Positions 30,057 through 38,884 of a stretch of DNA of 64,000 nucleotides are shown piece by piece (position 1 is the first letter of the stretch; each line of letters begins with the position of its first letter). The DNA lies in assembly GCA_937128505.1 (NCBI GenBank), contig CAKZMM010000084.1, forward strand, positions 186,001 through 250,000, written 5' to 3'. The notes beneath the pieces are model-generated. The model saw only the letters and a list, made by a program, of their open reading frames with translations, searched no databases and had not been told where the DNA came from. Origin of the DNA: an uncultured Thermogutta sp. (lineage in GTDB: Bacteria; Planctomycetota; Planctomycetia; Pirellulales; Thermoguttaceae). The position numbers and the translations under genes were made by a program.

Positions 30057-30854
30057 TTAGGGAGAAGGACTTCGCGGGGCAACAGGAGTGGACGCGGAGG
30101 GGGGTGGCGGAACCGTTTGAGGTGGGGCTAAAGGGGGTTCCCAAATCTCGTCAAGCAGCAAAACTTCCACGCGATCATTGAGATAGGCCGTTTCGCTGCG
30201 CGGCACAACGGTCAGGGGTTCGCTATCACCTGCAACCGCAACACGCAGCCGCCCTTTCTCGATCCTGAGGGCCACCAATCGATCCATCACCACCATGGCA
30301 CGCTCAAACGCCAAATGCCGGTGATCGCGAAATGGGCTGCCTGGCGGAAGGGGGCGTGAAGAACTATGGCCGCGAATTTCAATCTTCTGGGGTTTTCCGG
30401 CCAAAAGTTCGGCCACTTGGCGAAGCGTTCGCTCCCCGTCCGAATTGATGAGGGCCTCCCCGGGCGCGAAGAATACCACCCCACCTTGAATGGGTTGACC
30501 TAACCCGTGAAGCGTCCGCACGCGGGGATAATCGCCCACGGGGGCTTGCGCTCGGTCTCCGCCTTTATGGGTATCCTCGCGGCGGGCCCGTGCTGAGCTG
30601 GGATTCCGGTTCGGAGCCGTCGGGCTTGGCCGAAATTGACCCGGCATTAGACTCATCGGAGCGTCCGCGTTCCCAAATCGTCGGCGAAGCGATTCCAGAA
30701 ATGCGATACTTTCTTCCCGCTTGATTTCGCTCATGGAAAAAAGCAGAACAAAGAAGGTCAGCAGTAGCGACATCATATCGCCGTACGTGACCACCCATTC
30801 CGGGGCACCTTGGGGTGCCGCTTTTTTTTTCCTACCCGGCATATTTCGATCCAT
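30057..30854 (-). CDS. motB: Flagellar motor stator protein MotB
   Basis: MotB anchors the stator to peptidoglycan and with MotA forms the ion channel that drives rotation. The single N-terminal membrane helix PEWVVTYGDMMSLLLTFFVLLFS carries the proton-accepting Asp, and the C-terminal OmpA-like domain (about 120-245) contains the EIRGHSSSRP and NDRVEVLLL motifs that bind peptidoglycan. The 265-residue product ends in a Pro-rich tail. motA lies 99 nt upstream, and the pair closes the 16-kb flagellar cluster. Confidence 0.95.
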   Translation of the reverse strand: MDRNMPGRKKKAAPQGAPEWVVTYGDMMSLLLTFFVLLFSMSEIKREESIAFLESLRRRFGNADAPMSLMPGQFRPSPTAPNRNPSSARARREDTHKGGDRAQAPVGDYPRVRTLHGLGQPIQGGVVFFAPGEALINSDGERTLRQVAELLAGKPQKIEIRGHSSSRPLPPGSPFRDHRHLAFERAMVVMDRLVALRIEKGRLRVAVAGDSEPLTVVPRSETAYLNDRVEVLLLDEIWEPPLAPPQTVPPPPSASTPVAPRSPSP

Positions 30855-30953
30855 TCCGGGGAACGCAGTTAGCTCTCAATCGTTCGGGCTAGTTTCAATC
30901 TTTCGGCTTAGCGAAGGACAACCGCAACCCACACGCTGCAATACAATTTTCCC

Positions 30954-31730
30954 CTACGCCGCCTCCTTCATGTTGTTGCGAAGCCGAGGCGGCACAAATG
31001 TAGATAGCTTTTGCGAAATAACGCGAGGATTCTCGCCAGCTTGGATGGCCATGATGCCGCGTAAGGCGATTTCCATCGTCAGCATTTCGTGCTCGTGGAT
31101 ATAAGCTAGTTTCTCCGCGCAAGGCAAAAAGACAGCGTTAGAGATAATGGCCCCGTAAAGTGTTGTAATCAGAGCCACAGCCATCCCGGGCCCGAGTTTA
31201 TCAGGATCATCCAATTGGCCTAGCATGATGATCAACCCAATGAGGGTGCCGATCATTCCGTAGGCCGGCGCGAATTTACCCATTTGATCGAACAGCTTTT
31301 TGCCGGCCGTATGTCGCGCGTCCACCGCGTCCATTTGGGTTCGCAGAATATCTTCGATCACTTCAGGGCGCGTGCCGTCGACGGCCATCTGAATTCCCAA
31401 CACAATGAATGGATTACTGATTTCCTCGATCCGGTTTTCCAGGGCCAGTAGCCCGTCGCGCCGCGCCGTTTCCGCAAGTGACACAAGTTGGTCGATAAGC
31501 TTCTGAATATCCTCCTGCTTGTTGAAAAAAATTACTTTCAAAACCCGTCCCAGATTGAAGAAGGCACTAAGCGGAAAACAGACGAGAACCGACGCGATCG
31601 CCCCGCCGATGACGATCATCAGCGAGGGATAATCGATGAAAGCTCCGAAATTAGCGCCGGGCGAAATCCCAATCGCCATGATGATCAGCGCAATTCCGGC
31701 GATAATCCCAATAAAACTGGCTATATCCAT
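30954..31730 (-). CDS. motA: Flagellar motor stator protein MotA
   Basis: A 258-residue four-helix stator subunit. Helices lie near 4-24, 34-55, about 150-172 and 182-205. The family signature RDGLLALE with the FliG-facing charges is present in the cytoplasmic loop (about 90-97), as are the loop-3 region QMGKFAPAYGMIGTLIGLI and DPDKLGPGMAVALITTLYGA. It is followed by motB and preceded by flbD in the flagellar cluster. Whether the stator uses H+ or Na+ cannot be settled by inspection. Confidence 0.97.
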   Translation of the reverse strand: MDIASFIGIIAGIALIIMAIGISPGANFGAFIDYPSLMIVIGGAIASVLVCFPLSAFFNLGRVLKVIFFNKQEDIQKLIDQLVSLAETARRDGLLALENRIEEISNPFIVLGIQMAVDGTRPEVIEDILRTQMDAVDARHTAGKKLFDQMGKFAPAYGMIGTLIGLIIMLGQLDDPDKLGPGMAVALITTLYGAIISNAVFLPCAEKLAYIHEHEMLTMEIALRGIMAIQAGENPRVISQKLSTFVPPRLRNNMKEAA

Positions 31731-31748
31731 AGCCGATACCCAAAACTC

Positions 31749-32009
31749 CTACGGCCTTTGGCCAGGGACTTTTGTAGCATAATCGGGGCAATGGTTACAC
31801 CTTTGGCACCCGTTGGCCCGCGAAGGAAACAGATGCTTCGCTTGTTGATACGCGAGGGCTCGCCGCAGGACCTCATCCATGCTTTCGCGAACAACCAGGC
31901 GCTCACCCGTCGTAAGCGTGATGAAGGTATCCGGCCGCTCTTCAACGTAGCGAATCAGGTCGGCATTGAGCACAAACAGTTCCCCATCGAGACGAGTCAG
32001 CTTGATCAT
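31749..32009 (-). CDS. flbD: FlbD family flagellar protein
   Basis: The family core MIKLTRLDGELFVLNADLI, then RPDTFITLTTGERLVVRES, marks the small FlbD (swarming-motility protein) found between flgE and motA in many flagellar operons. It is not the sigma-54 activator of the same name in Caulobacter. The start at ATG 32009 gives 86 residues; the frame is open for 21 more codons but those lack homology. The C-terminal 20 residues include a CxxC and are unlike the family. Its exact role is unsettled. Confidence 0.88.
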   Translation of the reverse strand: MIKLTRLDGELFVLNADLIRYVEERPDTFITLTTGERLVVRESMDEVLRRALAYQQAKHLFPSRANGCQRCNHCPDYATKVPGQRP

Positions 32010-32102
32010 CGTTCTGCTCGTATGATCCAACCGTTTCGAATGCCCCTCGCAGAAGGCAGGATTACTCCTCACTATTGCTCTTCACTAAAGGCCACTCATC
32101 GA

Positions 32103-34574
32103 CTAACGCCGTAAAGCCAGCAACTCGTCGATCATCTGCTGAATGGTGGTGATTACGCGGGTATTTCCCCGGTACATTGTTGATGCGAGGATTAAATCGA
32201 TCAGGTTCCCTCCAATATCCGTATTGGAAAGCTCCACGGCTCCGGCGATGATCGTTCCGATACCCTGTTGCCCCGGATCCCCTTCCACGGGTAATCCCGA
32301 GTTGACTCCCTCGGCAAACAGGTTTTCCCCTCGCTGCTCCAAACCGGCGGGGTTAGCAAATCGGGCTAATCGGATTTGTCCCAGATTGCGCGTTACCCCG
32401 TTACTAAACACACCCCGGATTAGTCCTTCTTCACCAATGATAAAGCTCGTCAGCACTCCTGGCGGCGAGCCGTCCTGCCGGGTGACCGCCAGCATACTTC
32501 GCTCGGCAGCCAGGCCGGAAAGCTGGGAAAAATCCAGCTCGAATTCCAGCGGGGAGCGCGAGGCCACGTTCCGCCGCTGAATGGTGACCCGAGTATTCGA
32601 TGCGGAAACAAAGTTTCCTTCCCCGTCGAAAGTAATTCGCCCTGTACCCACCGCGATTTCTGAACCGGTTAGCGGATCATTATCGGGCGAATCCGCAAAC
32701 CATCGGTAAGTCGTGGACGAGCCGGTCTTTTCTTCTAGCACAGCAGTGAGCCTTACGCGGATCGGGATTCCCAACGAGTCATAAACGAGAAAATCCGTCA
32801 CAGCGCTTTCGCCGATAGGTCGTTGGAGGATCGACCACGGCAAGTTAATCGTGGTCGTTTCCGTGGTGGTCCGCAATTGCATACCTGAAAGCCCGATATC
32901 CAGGGCATTATCGACCCCGTTGTTACCCGTGAAGATGATTCGGCCTTCGCCGGTCACCATGCCGCCGGGGCTTAGTCCGGACCCTCGGTCAATCGGAATG
33001 GGATACACTTCGTCGTCAGTAGTGGCCCGGATACCAAACGCTTCGTCCATAAAATTGATCAAATCTTGTACGGTAGTTGTACTCGTGATCGCGAACTCCT
33101 TGACGCCCAGTTCGCGGCCCCCTTTCTTCCCGTTGAAAAGCAGGGTTCCGGGTTGGAAAACACGCTCATAGACGGAAGCATCTCGTCTCAACACATTGAT
33201 TAGAAGTGTGGAGGGGATGATTTTGGGGCCATCCAAATCGATCGTGGGTCGTCCAATGATCGAGCTATCCCGCAAAGAGTCCGTAATCGTCCATGGCTGA
33301 TCCGTATTGGGGATTTCGCCAACAAAGTGAAACTCACTACTATTGGTCGACAAGCAACGATAGATGCGGCGAACCTGCCAGATGGCGTCGGCAGGATCGC
33401 CCGGATCGGTTTGCGGCAGGTTATAGAGGAGAACACGACCGTTACTAATGTTGATGGGATCTGTGATCGGTGACGGGCGGCTCTCCATGCCGACGCCGGG
33501 TCCACCGGGGGCCGTGGCAAAGGTGATGTAATAGGTGAAATTACCGGTAATCAATGTCTCGTTCAACGCGGCGTTGCCCGAAGCTGTTGCGTCGTCAAGA
33601 GTATCCAAATACGTACCCACATTGTAGGGTTCCTCAGCCACCAACCGATATACGGTGTCCCCCGCTGTGACGTTGCGCCGATAAATGCGAATCATCGAAT
33701 AAGGTCCGCTGGGTCCTTCAAGGGGGGGAGTCACCGGGAGATTGTTTAGTAAGACAGATCCCTCGCCGGCCCCCAAGGTGACCGTTACCACCTCGGAGGG
33801 TGCCGATTCGGCCAGGTCGGGCAGCGCATTGTCGCTGTACCAGACGAAGCGATATTGATAAGTGCTCCCCGGTGTCATTCCCCCGCCTGCTTGGCCCGTG
33901 GCGGTCGTTCCGGCTCCTGCCACGTGCGGAGGAGTGGCGAACATGACCGATGCGGCGGTTTCCGGCGCACTATACCGAGCATCGCCGAGAATAGGCGTCT
34001 GAATCCGCTGAGCTTGAGTGGCAATCCCGCCTTGAGGGATCAAGGTCCCTTCCAAATATACGTTTTCGGTTGCTTGAGCCACGGCTGTGGCCCCCAGTGG
34101 AATCCTCAGCGGTACCAGCACCGTCCTTTCTATTTCGAAGTTGTCGTTCACGCCGTAACCGAGGAGCCGGTTCCCGGTGATCGTCACCAGTTCGTTAGCC
34201 GAGTTGAACTTGAAAATGCCATTCCGGGTATACAGGCGCTCTCCTTGGCTTGACGCCACTATAAAGAAGCCTTCCCCTTGGATGGCAAGATCGGTAGGGT
34301 TAGCACTTATTTCGATAGTGCCTTGATTGTGGTTGGGCGTGATGTCAGTAACCATGGTGCCCAGCCCAAGTTGCCGCGGATTGGTGCCGCCGGATCCCTC
34401 CGTCGGCATGGATCCTAATGCAAGCGTTTGGAGAAATTGCGTGGCAAAAGCCGCGCGAGAGGCTTTGAAGCCCACGGTGTTCGAGTTGGCAAGATTATTG
34501 CCTACCACGTCGATCGTTGTTTCCGCAGCATTCAAACCGGTAAGCGCTGTGCTCAGAGCGGATTGAAGTCCCAT
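32103..34574 (-). CDS. flgE: Flagellar hook protein FlgE, enlarged
   Basis: FlgE polymerises into the hook. The N-terminus MGLQSALSTALTGLNAAETTIDVVGNNLANSNTVGFKASR and the C-terminal NLIDLILASTMYRGNTRVITTIQQM helices are the standard D0 domains, joined by the FlgE-specific segments NPTDLAIQGEGFFIV and a DFLVYDSLGIP-like region. At 823 residues it is about twice the E. coli length. Residues about 190-430 hold two related beta-rich modules of about 110 residues each (YQYRFVWYSDN... and FTYYITFATAPGG...), resembling fibronectin-type or Ig-like surface domains. CGGAGG precedes ATG 34574. It follows flgD and precedes flbD. Confidence 0.95.
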   Translation of the reverse strand: MGLQSALSTALTGLNAAETTIDVVGNNLANSNTVGFKASRAAFATQFLQTLALGSMPTEGSGGTNPRQLGLGTMVTDITPNHNQGTIEISANPTDLAIQGEGFFIVASSQGERLYTRNGIFKFNSANELVTITGNRLLGYGVNDNFEIERTVLVPLRIPLGATAVAQATENVYLEGTLIPQGGIATQAQRIQTPILGDARYSAPETAASVMFATPPHVAGAGTTATGQAGGGMTPGSTYQYRFVWYSDNALPDLAESAPSEVVTVTLGAGEGSVLLNNLPVTPPLEGPSGPYSMIRIYRRNVTAGDTVYRLVAEEPYNVGTYLDTLDDATASGNAALNETLITGNFTYYITFATAPGGPGVGMESRPSPITDPINISNGRVLLYNLPQTDPGDPADAIWQVRRIYRCLSTNSSEFHFVGEIPNTDQPWTITDSLRDSSIIGRPTIDLDGPKIIPSTLLINVLRRDASVYERVFQPGTLLFNGKKGGRELGVKEFAITSTTTVQDLINFMDEAFGIRATTDDEVYPIPIDRGSGLSPGGMVTGEGRIIFTGNNGVDNALDIGLSGMQLRTTTETTTINLPWSILQRPIGESAVTDFLVYDSLGIPIRVRLTAVLEEKTGSSTTYRWFADSPDNDPLTGSEIAVGTGRITFDGEGNFVSASNTRVTIQRRNVASRSPLEFELDFSQLSGLAAERSMLAVTRQDGSPPGVLTSFIIGEEGLIRGVFSNGVTRNLGQIRLARFANPAGLEQRGENLFAEGVNSGLPVEGDPGQQGIGTIIAGAVELSNTDIGGNLIDLILASTMYRGNTRVITTIQQMIDELLALRR

Positions 34575-34813
34575 GGTCCGGCCTCCGTGCCTAATGATGA
34601 CCTATCGGAAGCTTGCAGTTCTGTTGATTTGCCGTAAAACGCCGTCCTTTCAGTTGCCGCAAGTGCGCGGGATGAGTGATTACGGGTTTTATTCTGCCAT
34701 CGCTTGCATCTTTTTATATCTTGCTATCACCTGTATCCTGCCAGTGCTTGCCTGCCTCAAAAAAGCATGAACGATCTCGGCGGAATACCGTTTCGCCCCT
34801 ACATACCTCGGAA

Positions 34814-35266
34814 TTAACGTCTCGATTGCACCGACTGTACGTTTCGTAGATCGACCAAATGACCATCGATCCGTAATTTGGCCCGGCCATCAACCATACT
34901 GACCTCCTCCACCTTGCCCCGGACTTTTTGGCCGCTGTCTGAAAGCCCTTCAACATTTTGGCCAAGTAGTCCCGTCGCCGTGTTGAGCATCTGGCCCAGG
35001 AACACGGCCTCCAAGGTCTCGGTCAATTGCATATTCGATTCCACTTCACGAATTTGGCTTATCTGCTGAAGTAACTCGTGATTATCGAGCGGTTTCAGCG
35101 GATCTTGGTTTTTCAGCTCAGCCAGCAACAATTTCAGAAAAACATCCATGCCGATTTGCCGCATGGTTTGCGACTTATTGCCGGTAGAGCTGGTGCCACT
35201 CGTGCCCGCTTTGGCCGCCGTCATGCCCACCGATGAATCCCGCAAACCGCTGGTATTCGAGATCAT
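34814..35266 (-). CDS. flgD: Flagellar hook assembly (capping) protein FlgD
   Basis: FlgD caps the growing hook. The diagnostic core is MDVFLKLLLAELKNQDPLKPLDNHELLQQISQIREVESNMQL, followed by VEEVSMVDGRAKLRIDG. At 150 residues it lacks most of the C-terminal beta domains of long FlgDs, as in several other phyla. ATG 35266 has GAGGTT 8 nt upstream and is preferred to the TTG five codons earlier. It lies between fliK and flgE. Confidence 0.93.
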   Translation of the reverse strand: MISNTSGLRDSSVGMTAAKAGTSGTSSTGNKSQTMRQIGMDVFLKLLLAELKNQDPLKPLDNHELLQQISQIREVESNMQLTETLEAVFLGQMLNTATGLLGQNVEGLSDSGQKVRGKVEEVSMVDGRAKLRIDGHLVDLRNVQSVQSRR

Positions 35267-35376
35267 GGCATCGAACCTCAAACCACGGCTAATTAACGAT
35301 TGATTGTGACCTCTTGTCTGCGCTTACCGCTTCCTCCTCTGTCCCCGGTAACCGCTGACGGGGCCCAGGAAGCAGG

Positions 35377-37116
35377 TCAGATCCACAGATCTACACGGTT
35401 TGATTCGAGGATCGGAGCTCGCGACAGCCGTTGATTGGTCGGGGCAGAAACCGCCTCAGGTGCTTTCCGCTCAGAATGATTCGGAATGATCCCCGGCGGC
35501 CGGCGCGGCTGATCGAAGTTTCTCGAGGGATCCCCTTGCTGGGGATTGGCTAAATCCACCTCGAAACGTTCAACCCGAATTTGATATTCCGCTAAACGAT
35601 CCCGGAGCTGACCAACGTTCTCCAAAAGTAATTGCCGGATCTCTGCGCTTTCTGTCTCCAGCCGCGCGGTCAGCACCCCTGTTTTCATCGTAAGCTCTAG
35701 TTTCAAGGACCCAAGCGCCGGGGGGTGAAGCCGAAGTCGCAGCACTTGGCCTTGGCCCCCAAGAGCCGAAAAAGCTCGGGCCACACGTTGAATAAATCGC
35801 ACTCGGTCCGCTACGTTTATCCGATCGTTTGTCCCCTCGGCAGTACTATGACCGGAAGTTTCGGGCGTAGAAGTACGGGGATTGACGCTCGTTCCGCTCT
35901 CAACTCGCGGCAAACCATTTGCATCGGTGGGTTGCGCAGCAGTCGAGCTTTGTCCCGAGGGGGGCCCCGGTCTTGCAGCCAGAAAGCTTGCATTGTTCTC
36001 GCCGGGCAACACTCCGTTTAGCCTTGTTATCGTTTCCAGGGGGCTGGAAGCTTGGTTTGACTCCACGGGTACCGGGAAACGCGTGAGTTCGCCGTTTCCA
36101 AATGTCGACGAGTTCACCTCAGCCTGATTGATGGAACCTTGCACGACAGATTCGCGCCCCACCCGCGACCCCCTAATATTGACCAAGCCTTTTCGGCTGC
36201 TTGCCCCCCAAAAAAAGGGTCTAAATTTTGAAAGCAAGGCCTTTTGAATATCGGTATCGTTATTAACGATCTCGGCGGTGCTTATCGCGCCGTGAGTTCC
36301 GCCCTCAGGAAGTTCATCCGAATTTGAACTGGTTGACTCAGGAAGGAGCTCGTTCTTGGCTAAGGATGCAGTATGAGAGGCATTCAAGTTCCCCTGTACT
36401 GGGCTAAGCTTGCTCGGGTTACCTCCAGGCATCTCAGCATCCAAGGCGATACTTCCGAGACCCAGTGGTTGCGAAGGAGAATCGCCGGTACCTCCCAAAG
36501 TCGTCTCCATATACCCCACTTGTAAGGCACCGTCTTTCGTACCCTCCTCCGCCATGGAATCCAGCTCATCCTGCTCAGAATTTGCCGATTTGTGTTCGCT
36601 TACGGCCGTAGCCACCTTCCCTTTGTTCCCATCGAAGGATTGTTTTCGTGAAGCCGAAAATTGCTTGGAATGATCGAGGCGAATTTCCGAAACCGCTTTT
36701 CCAAATACCCCCTCGGCGTCCGCGTGGCCGAAGGACTCACAGGGTGTCTCCGAGGCGTGAATCCCGTCGATAGCACTGCTATCCCCGGAAGAGAAATCTT
36801 GGCCCTCTTCGGCCGAATGCGTCGGGCATGCTTTAGAGTTACCGACTTCTTCGGATGGAGGCACATCATTTTCCTTGGGAGCCAACTCGCTTGGGGGGGA
36901 CACCTTTCCGCCAGGTTCGCCTGAAGCGGCTGTGCCCTTGCTTTGCTGCGGTAGTGTTTGATGGATCCATTCCGCGATTCGCATCTGCTTCTGGGCTTCG
37001 TCCACGGCGCGGAGCCAAAGGGTTTCGGGCGTGACACACTCCGGAATCGACGCCTGCGGGGGCCCAATTTTCCCAAACTGCATTCCCATTAGAGGTTGGA
37101 ATCGAATTTCCGTCAT
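35377..37116 (-). CDS. fliK: Flagellar hook-length control protein FliK
   Basis: FliK measures hook length and switches export specificity. As expected, residues 1-430 are poorly conserved, rich in Ser, Glu, Asn and Gly. The C-terminal domain (about 445-540) has the family pattern LRLRLHPPALGSLKLELTMKTG...LTARLETESAEIRQLLLENVGQLRDRLAEYQIRVERFEVD. GTGAGG precedes ATG 37116. The length, 579 residues, fits a ruler for the unusually large hook protein. Confidence 0.9.
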   Translation of the reverse strand: MTEIRFQPLMGMQFGKIGPPQASIPECVTPETLWLRAVDEAQKQMRIAEWIHQTLPQQSKGTAASGEPGGKVSPPSELAPKENDVPPSEEVGNSKACPTHSAEEGQDFSSGDSSAIDGIHASETPCESFGHADAEGVFGKAVSEIRLDHSKQFSASRKQSFDGNKGKVATAVSEHKSANSEQDELDSMAEEGTKDGALQVGYMETTLGGTGDSPSQPLGLGSIALDAEMPGGNPSKLSPVQGNLNASHTASLAKNELLPESTSSNSDELPEGGTHGAISTAEIVNNDTDIQKALLSKFRPFFWGASSRKGLVNIRGSRVGRESVVQGSINQAEVNSSTFGNGELTRFPVPVESNQASSPLETITRLNGVLPGENNASFLAARPGPPSGQSSTAAQPTDANGLPRVESGTSVNPRTSTPETSGHSTAEGTNDRINVADRVRFIQRVARAFSALGGQGQVLRLRLHPPALGSLKLELTMKTGVLTARLETESAEIRQLLLENVGQLRDRLAEYQIRVERFEVDLANPQQGDPSRNFDQPRRPPGIIPNHSERKAPEAVSAPTNQRLSRAPILESNRVDLWI

Positions 37117-37258
37117 AGGGCCTCACCACACCGACTATTTCAGGTTCAAAGATCCGGCTGAATTTGTCCGCGCTGTCGGCAAGCTGACGTTGTTGTTTAA
37201 AGGTAGCCGGACTCCCCGGTTACCACTTTCCGGTGTTCCGTTTTTCGACGATCGTTCC

Positions 37259-37609
37259 TCACTCGGAGTTATCGCAGAGTTTTCCACATGTTAATTGCGA
37301 AAATTGCCGCATCAGTTTGCCGAATGCCGCCGGTTCCGCAGGCGTGCCGGGAATCTCGCCGCAGGCAAATCCCTCTTTTTGAGATTCAGCCGCCGCCCGC
37401 CGTATGCAGGAAGCTTCCAGCCGAAACTCCGGTTTACTAGAAAGGCTGACACTCAGCCCGCCATACGCCGGCAGGTTCACCACTTTTTTACCCGATAGAC
37501 CCTGCATCCGTGCCCGGGTCATCCCTTTCATTAGGTCCTCAGCCACCAAAGCTAAACGGTTGGCTTTAGGTCCCTGAGGTTTGGCCCGAAACAACCAGCG
37601 GTTTACCAT
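37259..37609 (-). CDS. Hypothetical protein in the flagellar cluster
   Basis: A 116-residue ORF between fliK and the motE-like gene, overlapping the 3' end of the latter by 44 nt in another frame. Its residues (LALVAEDLMKGMTRARMQGLSGKKVVNLPAY, a His-poor Leu/Ser-rich middle, then Cys-containing tail) match no family I know. Position, direction and coding-like codon usage support it, but no ribosome-binding site is evident. Confidence 0.4.
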   Translation of the reverse strand: MVNRWLFRAKPQGPKANRLALVAEDLMKGMTRARMQGLSGKKVVNLPAYGGLSVSLSSKPEFRLEASCIRRAAAESQKEGFACGEIPGTPAEPAAFGKLMRQFSQLTCGKLCDNSE

Positions 37610-38246
37610 CACGAATCCGCGCCAATAGTTCGTCGAGCTTGCTTAATTCCTCCGGCGTCTGAAACTCGGCTAAAATCTTTGCCCGACGTGAGCCGGACAT
37701 CTCGGTGAGGATCTTCGCAGCTTCGTCCAACTCACCTTTTTGAATCATCGCCCAAAGGTGCGCTTTGGCTTGATCGGGTTTGAGCGATTCCAGGATTCCG
37801 CGGACCATATCTCGCCCAGCCACCCGCGCCGCCTCTTCTTCAGCGTTTTTCTGCTTGTTGAATTCGGCTACCGCCTTCTCATGCTCTTCGCGAAGCGTGG
37901 CTAATGCCGCCCGTTCCTGCCTCAGCCAATTGAGATGATCTTGAAGCTGGATACGCTGCAATTCGAGGTCTCGCGCCGCCATCAATCGCCGCGTCAAATA
38001 CTCCTCATAGGACGGTTGCTCCTCTTGCACTTGTTGAGTCCAAAGATTTTGTTCCCGTTGCGTTGCAAAGGGGTCCACTCCCTGAGCAACCGCGATCATC
38101 TGAAGAAGTTTCTCGCCTGTTAATTGCCACCGCCAAACAAGGTAGCCTGCGATGAGCACCTCCGAAATCACCGTGCCCACGCACAGCCAAACGAACAACG
38201 TACCAATTGCCCCTAAGATGCGGCCGATCACCGACACCGTTCCCAC
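37566..38246 (-). CDS. MotE/FlbB-like flagellar protein (membrane helix, coiled coil, MgtE-N domain)
   Basis: A 226-residue protein with an N-terminal membrane helix (IGAIGTLFVWLCVGTVISEVLIAGYLVWRW), a long coiled coil (about 60-150, Glu/Arg/Gln/Leu-rich) and a C-terminal segment SLKPDQAKAHLWAMIQKGELDEAAKILTEMSGSRRAKILAEF of the MgtE intracellular N domain type. Between fliJ and fliK such proteins are MotE or spirochaete FlbB relatives that aid motor assembly or stator recruitment. The start is a GTG at 38246 with only a weak ribosome-binding site. Confidence 0.75.
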   Translation of the reverse strand: MGTVSVIGRILGAIGTLFVWLCVGTVISEVLIAGYLVWRWQLTGEKLLQMIAVAQGVDPFATQREQNLWTQQVQEEQPSYEEYLTRRLMAARDLELQRIQLQDHLNWLRQERAALATLREEHEKAVAEFNKQKNAEEEAARVAGRDMVRGILESLKPDQAKAHLWAMIQKGELDEAAKILTEMSGSRRAKILAEFQTPEELSKLDELLARIRDGKPLVVSGQTSGT

Positions 38247-38271
38247 GGACCTAGTTTTCTTTCATTAAGTT

Positions 38272-38727
38272 TTAACCAGTTACACGATTCCGTTGCCAAC
38301 GGACTTGTGCCACTTCGTCCATTTGGCGATTTTCTATCTGAGCACATTCCCGGAGATAACGCTCGTAATGTCGATCGTGCAATTTCTCCAAGGCCTTCAC
38401 GGCACGATCTGCCTCGATCAACGCCTCTCGCCGTTTGTCGATTTCTTGCTGCACCGCCTGAAGGGTCTTTTCCCAATGTTCTTCCTGTGCCTTCAGGAGG
38501 ACCTCGTAACGGCGAAATTCCAATAATTTCTCGATGTCAACGGTTCCAACACCTGCTGCTTCCGCCGCCAGCTCATAAAGCTTGCTGCGATCCTGCTCGA
38601 GCCGCTCTTTTTCTTGCTCCACCAAGGAAAGCGCTTGATATCCCTCCGCAAGCTGCTCCCGACACCGGTCCCGCTCCGTCAACCGATGTTTGAGAACGTT
38701 TTCCAGTCGAAAACGGAACAATCCCAT
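38272..38727 (-). CDS. fliJ: Flagellar export chaperone/stalk protein FliJ
   Basis: A 151-residue all-helical protein with the N-terminal MGLFRFRLENVLKHRLTERDRCREQL and a long coiled coil including YERYLRECAQIENRQMDEV typical of FliJ, which interacts with FliI in the flagellar type III export apparatus. It lies 157 nt after fliI on the same strand, as expected for the family. Confidence 0.88.
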   Translation of the reverse strand: MGLFRFRLENVLKHRLTERDRCREQLAEGYQALSLVEQEKERLEQDRSKLYELAAEAAGVGTVDIEKLLEFRRYEVLLKAQEEHWEKTLQAVQQEIDKRREALIEADRAVKALEKLHDRHYERYLRECAQIENRQMDEVAQVRWQRNRVTG

Positions 38728-38884
38728 CGGTGCTTTTCCTGCGTTTCTGACCTTGGGACTTCACCCCTTGATGAAAACGATTCCCGAGTACACTTACCAA
38801 CTCCTCCCCCCGTCGAGAGATGTAAAGGAAACGCTTGATTTCCTTACCCGCCGTCGCAAAAAACGTTACCTTGGTCCGCAAAAC

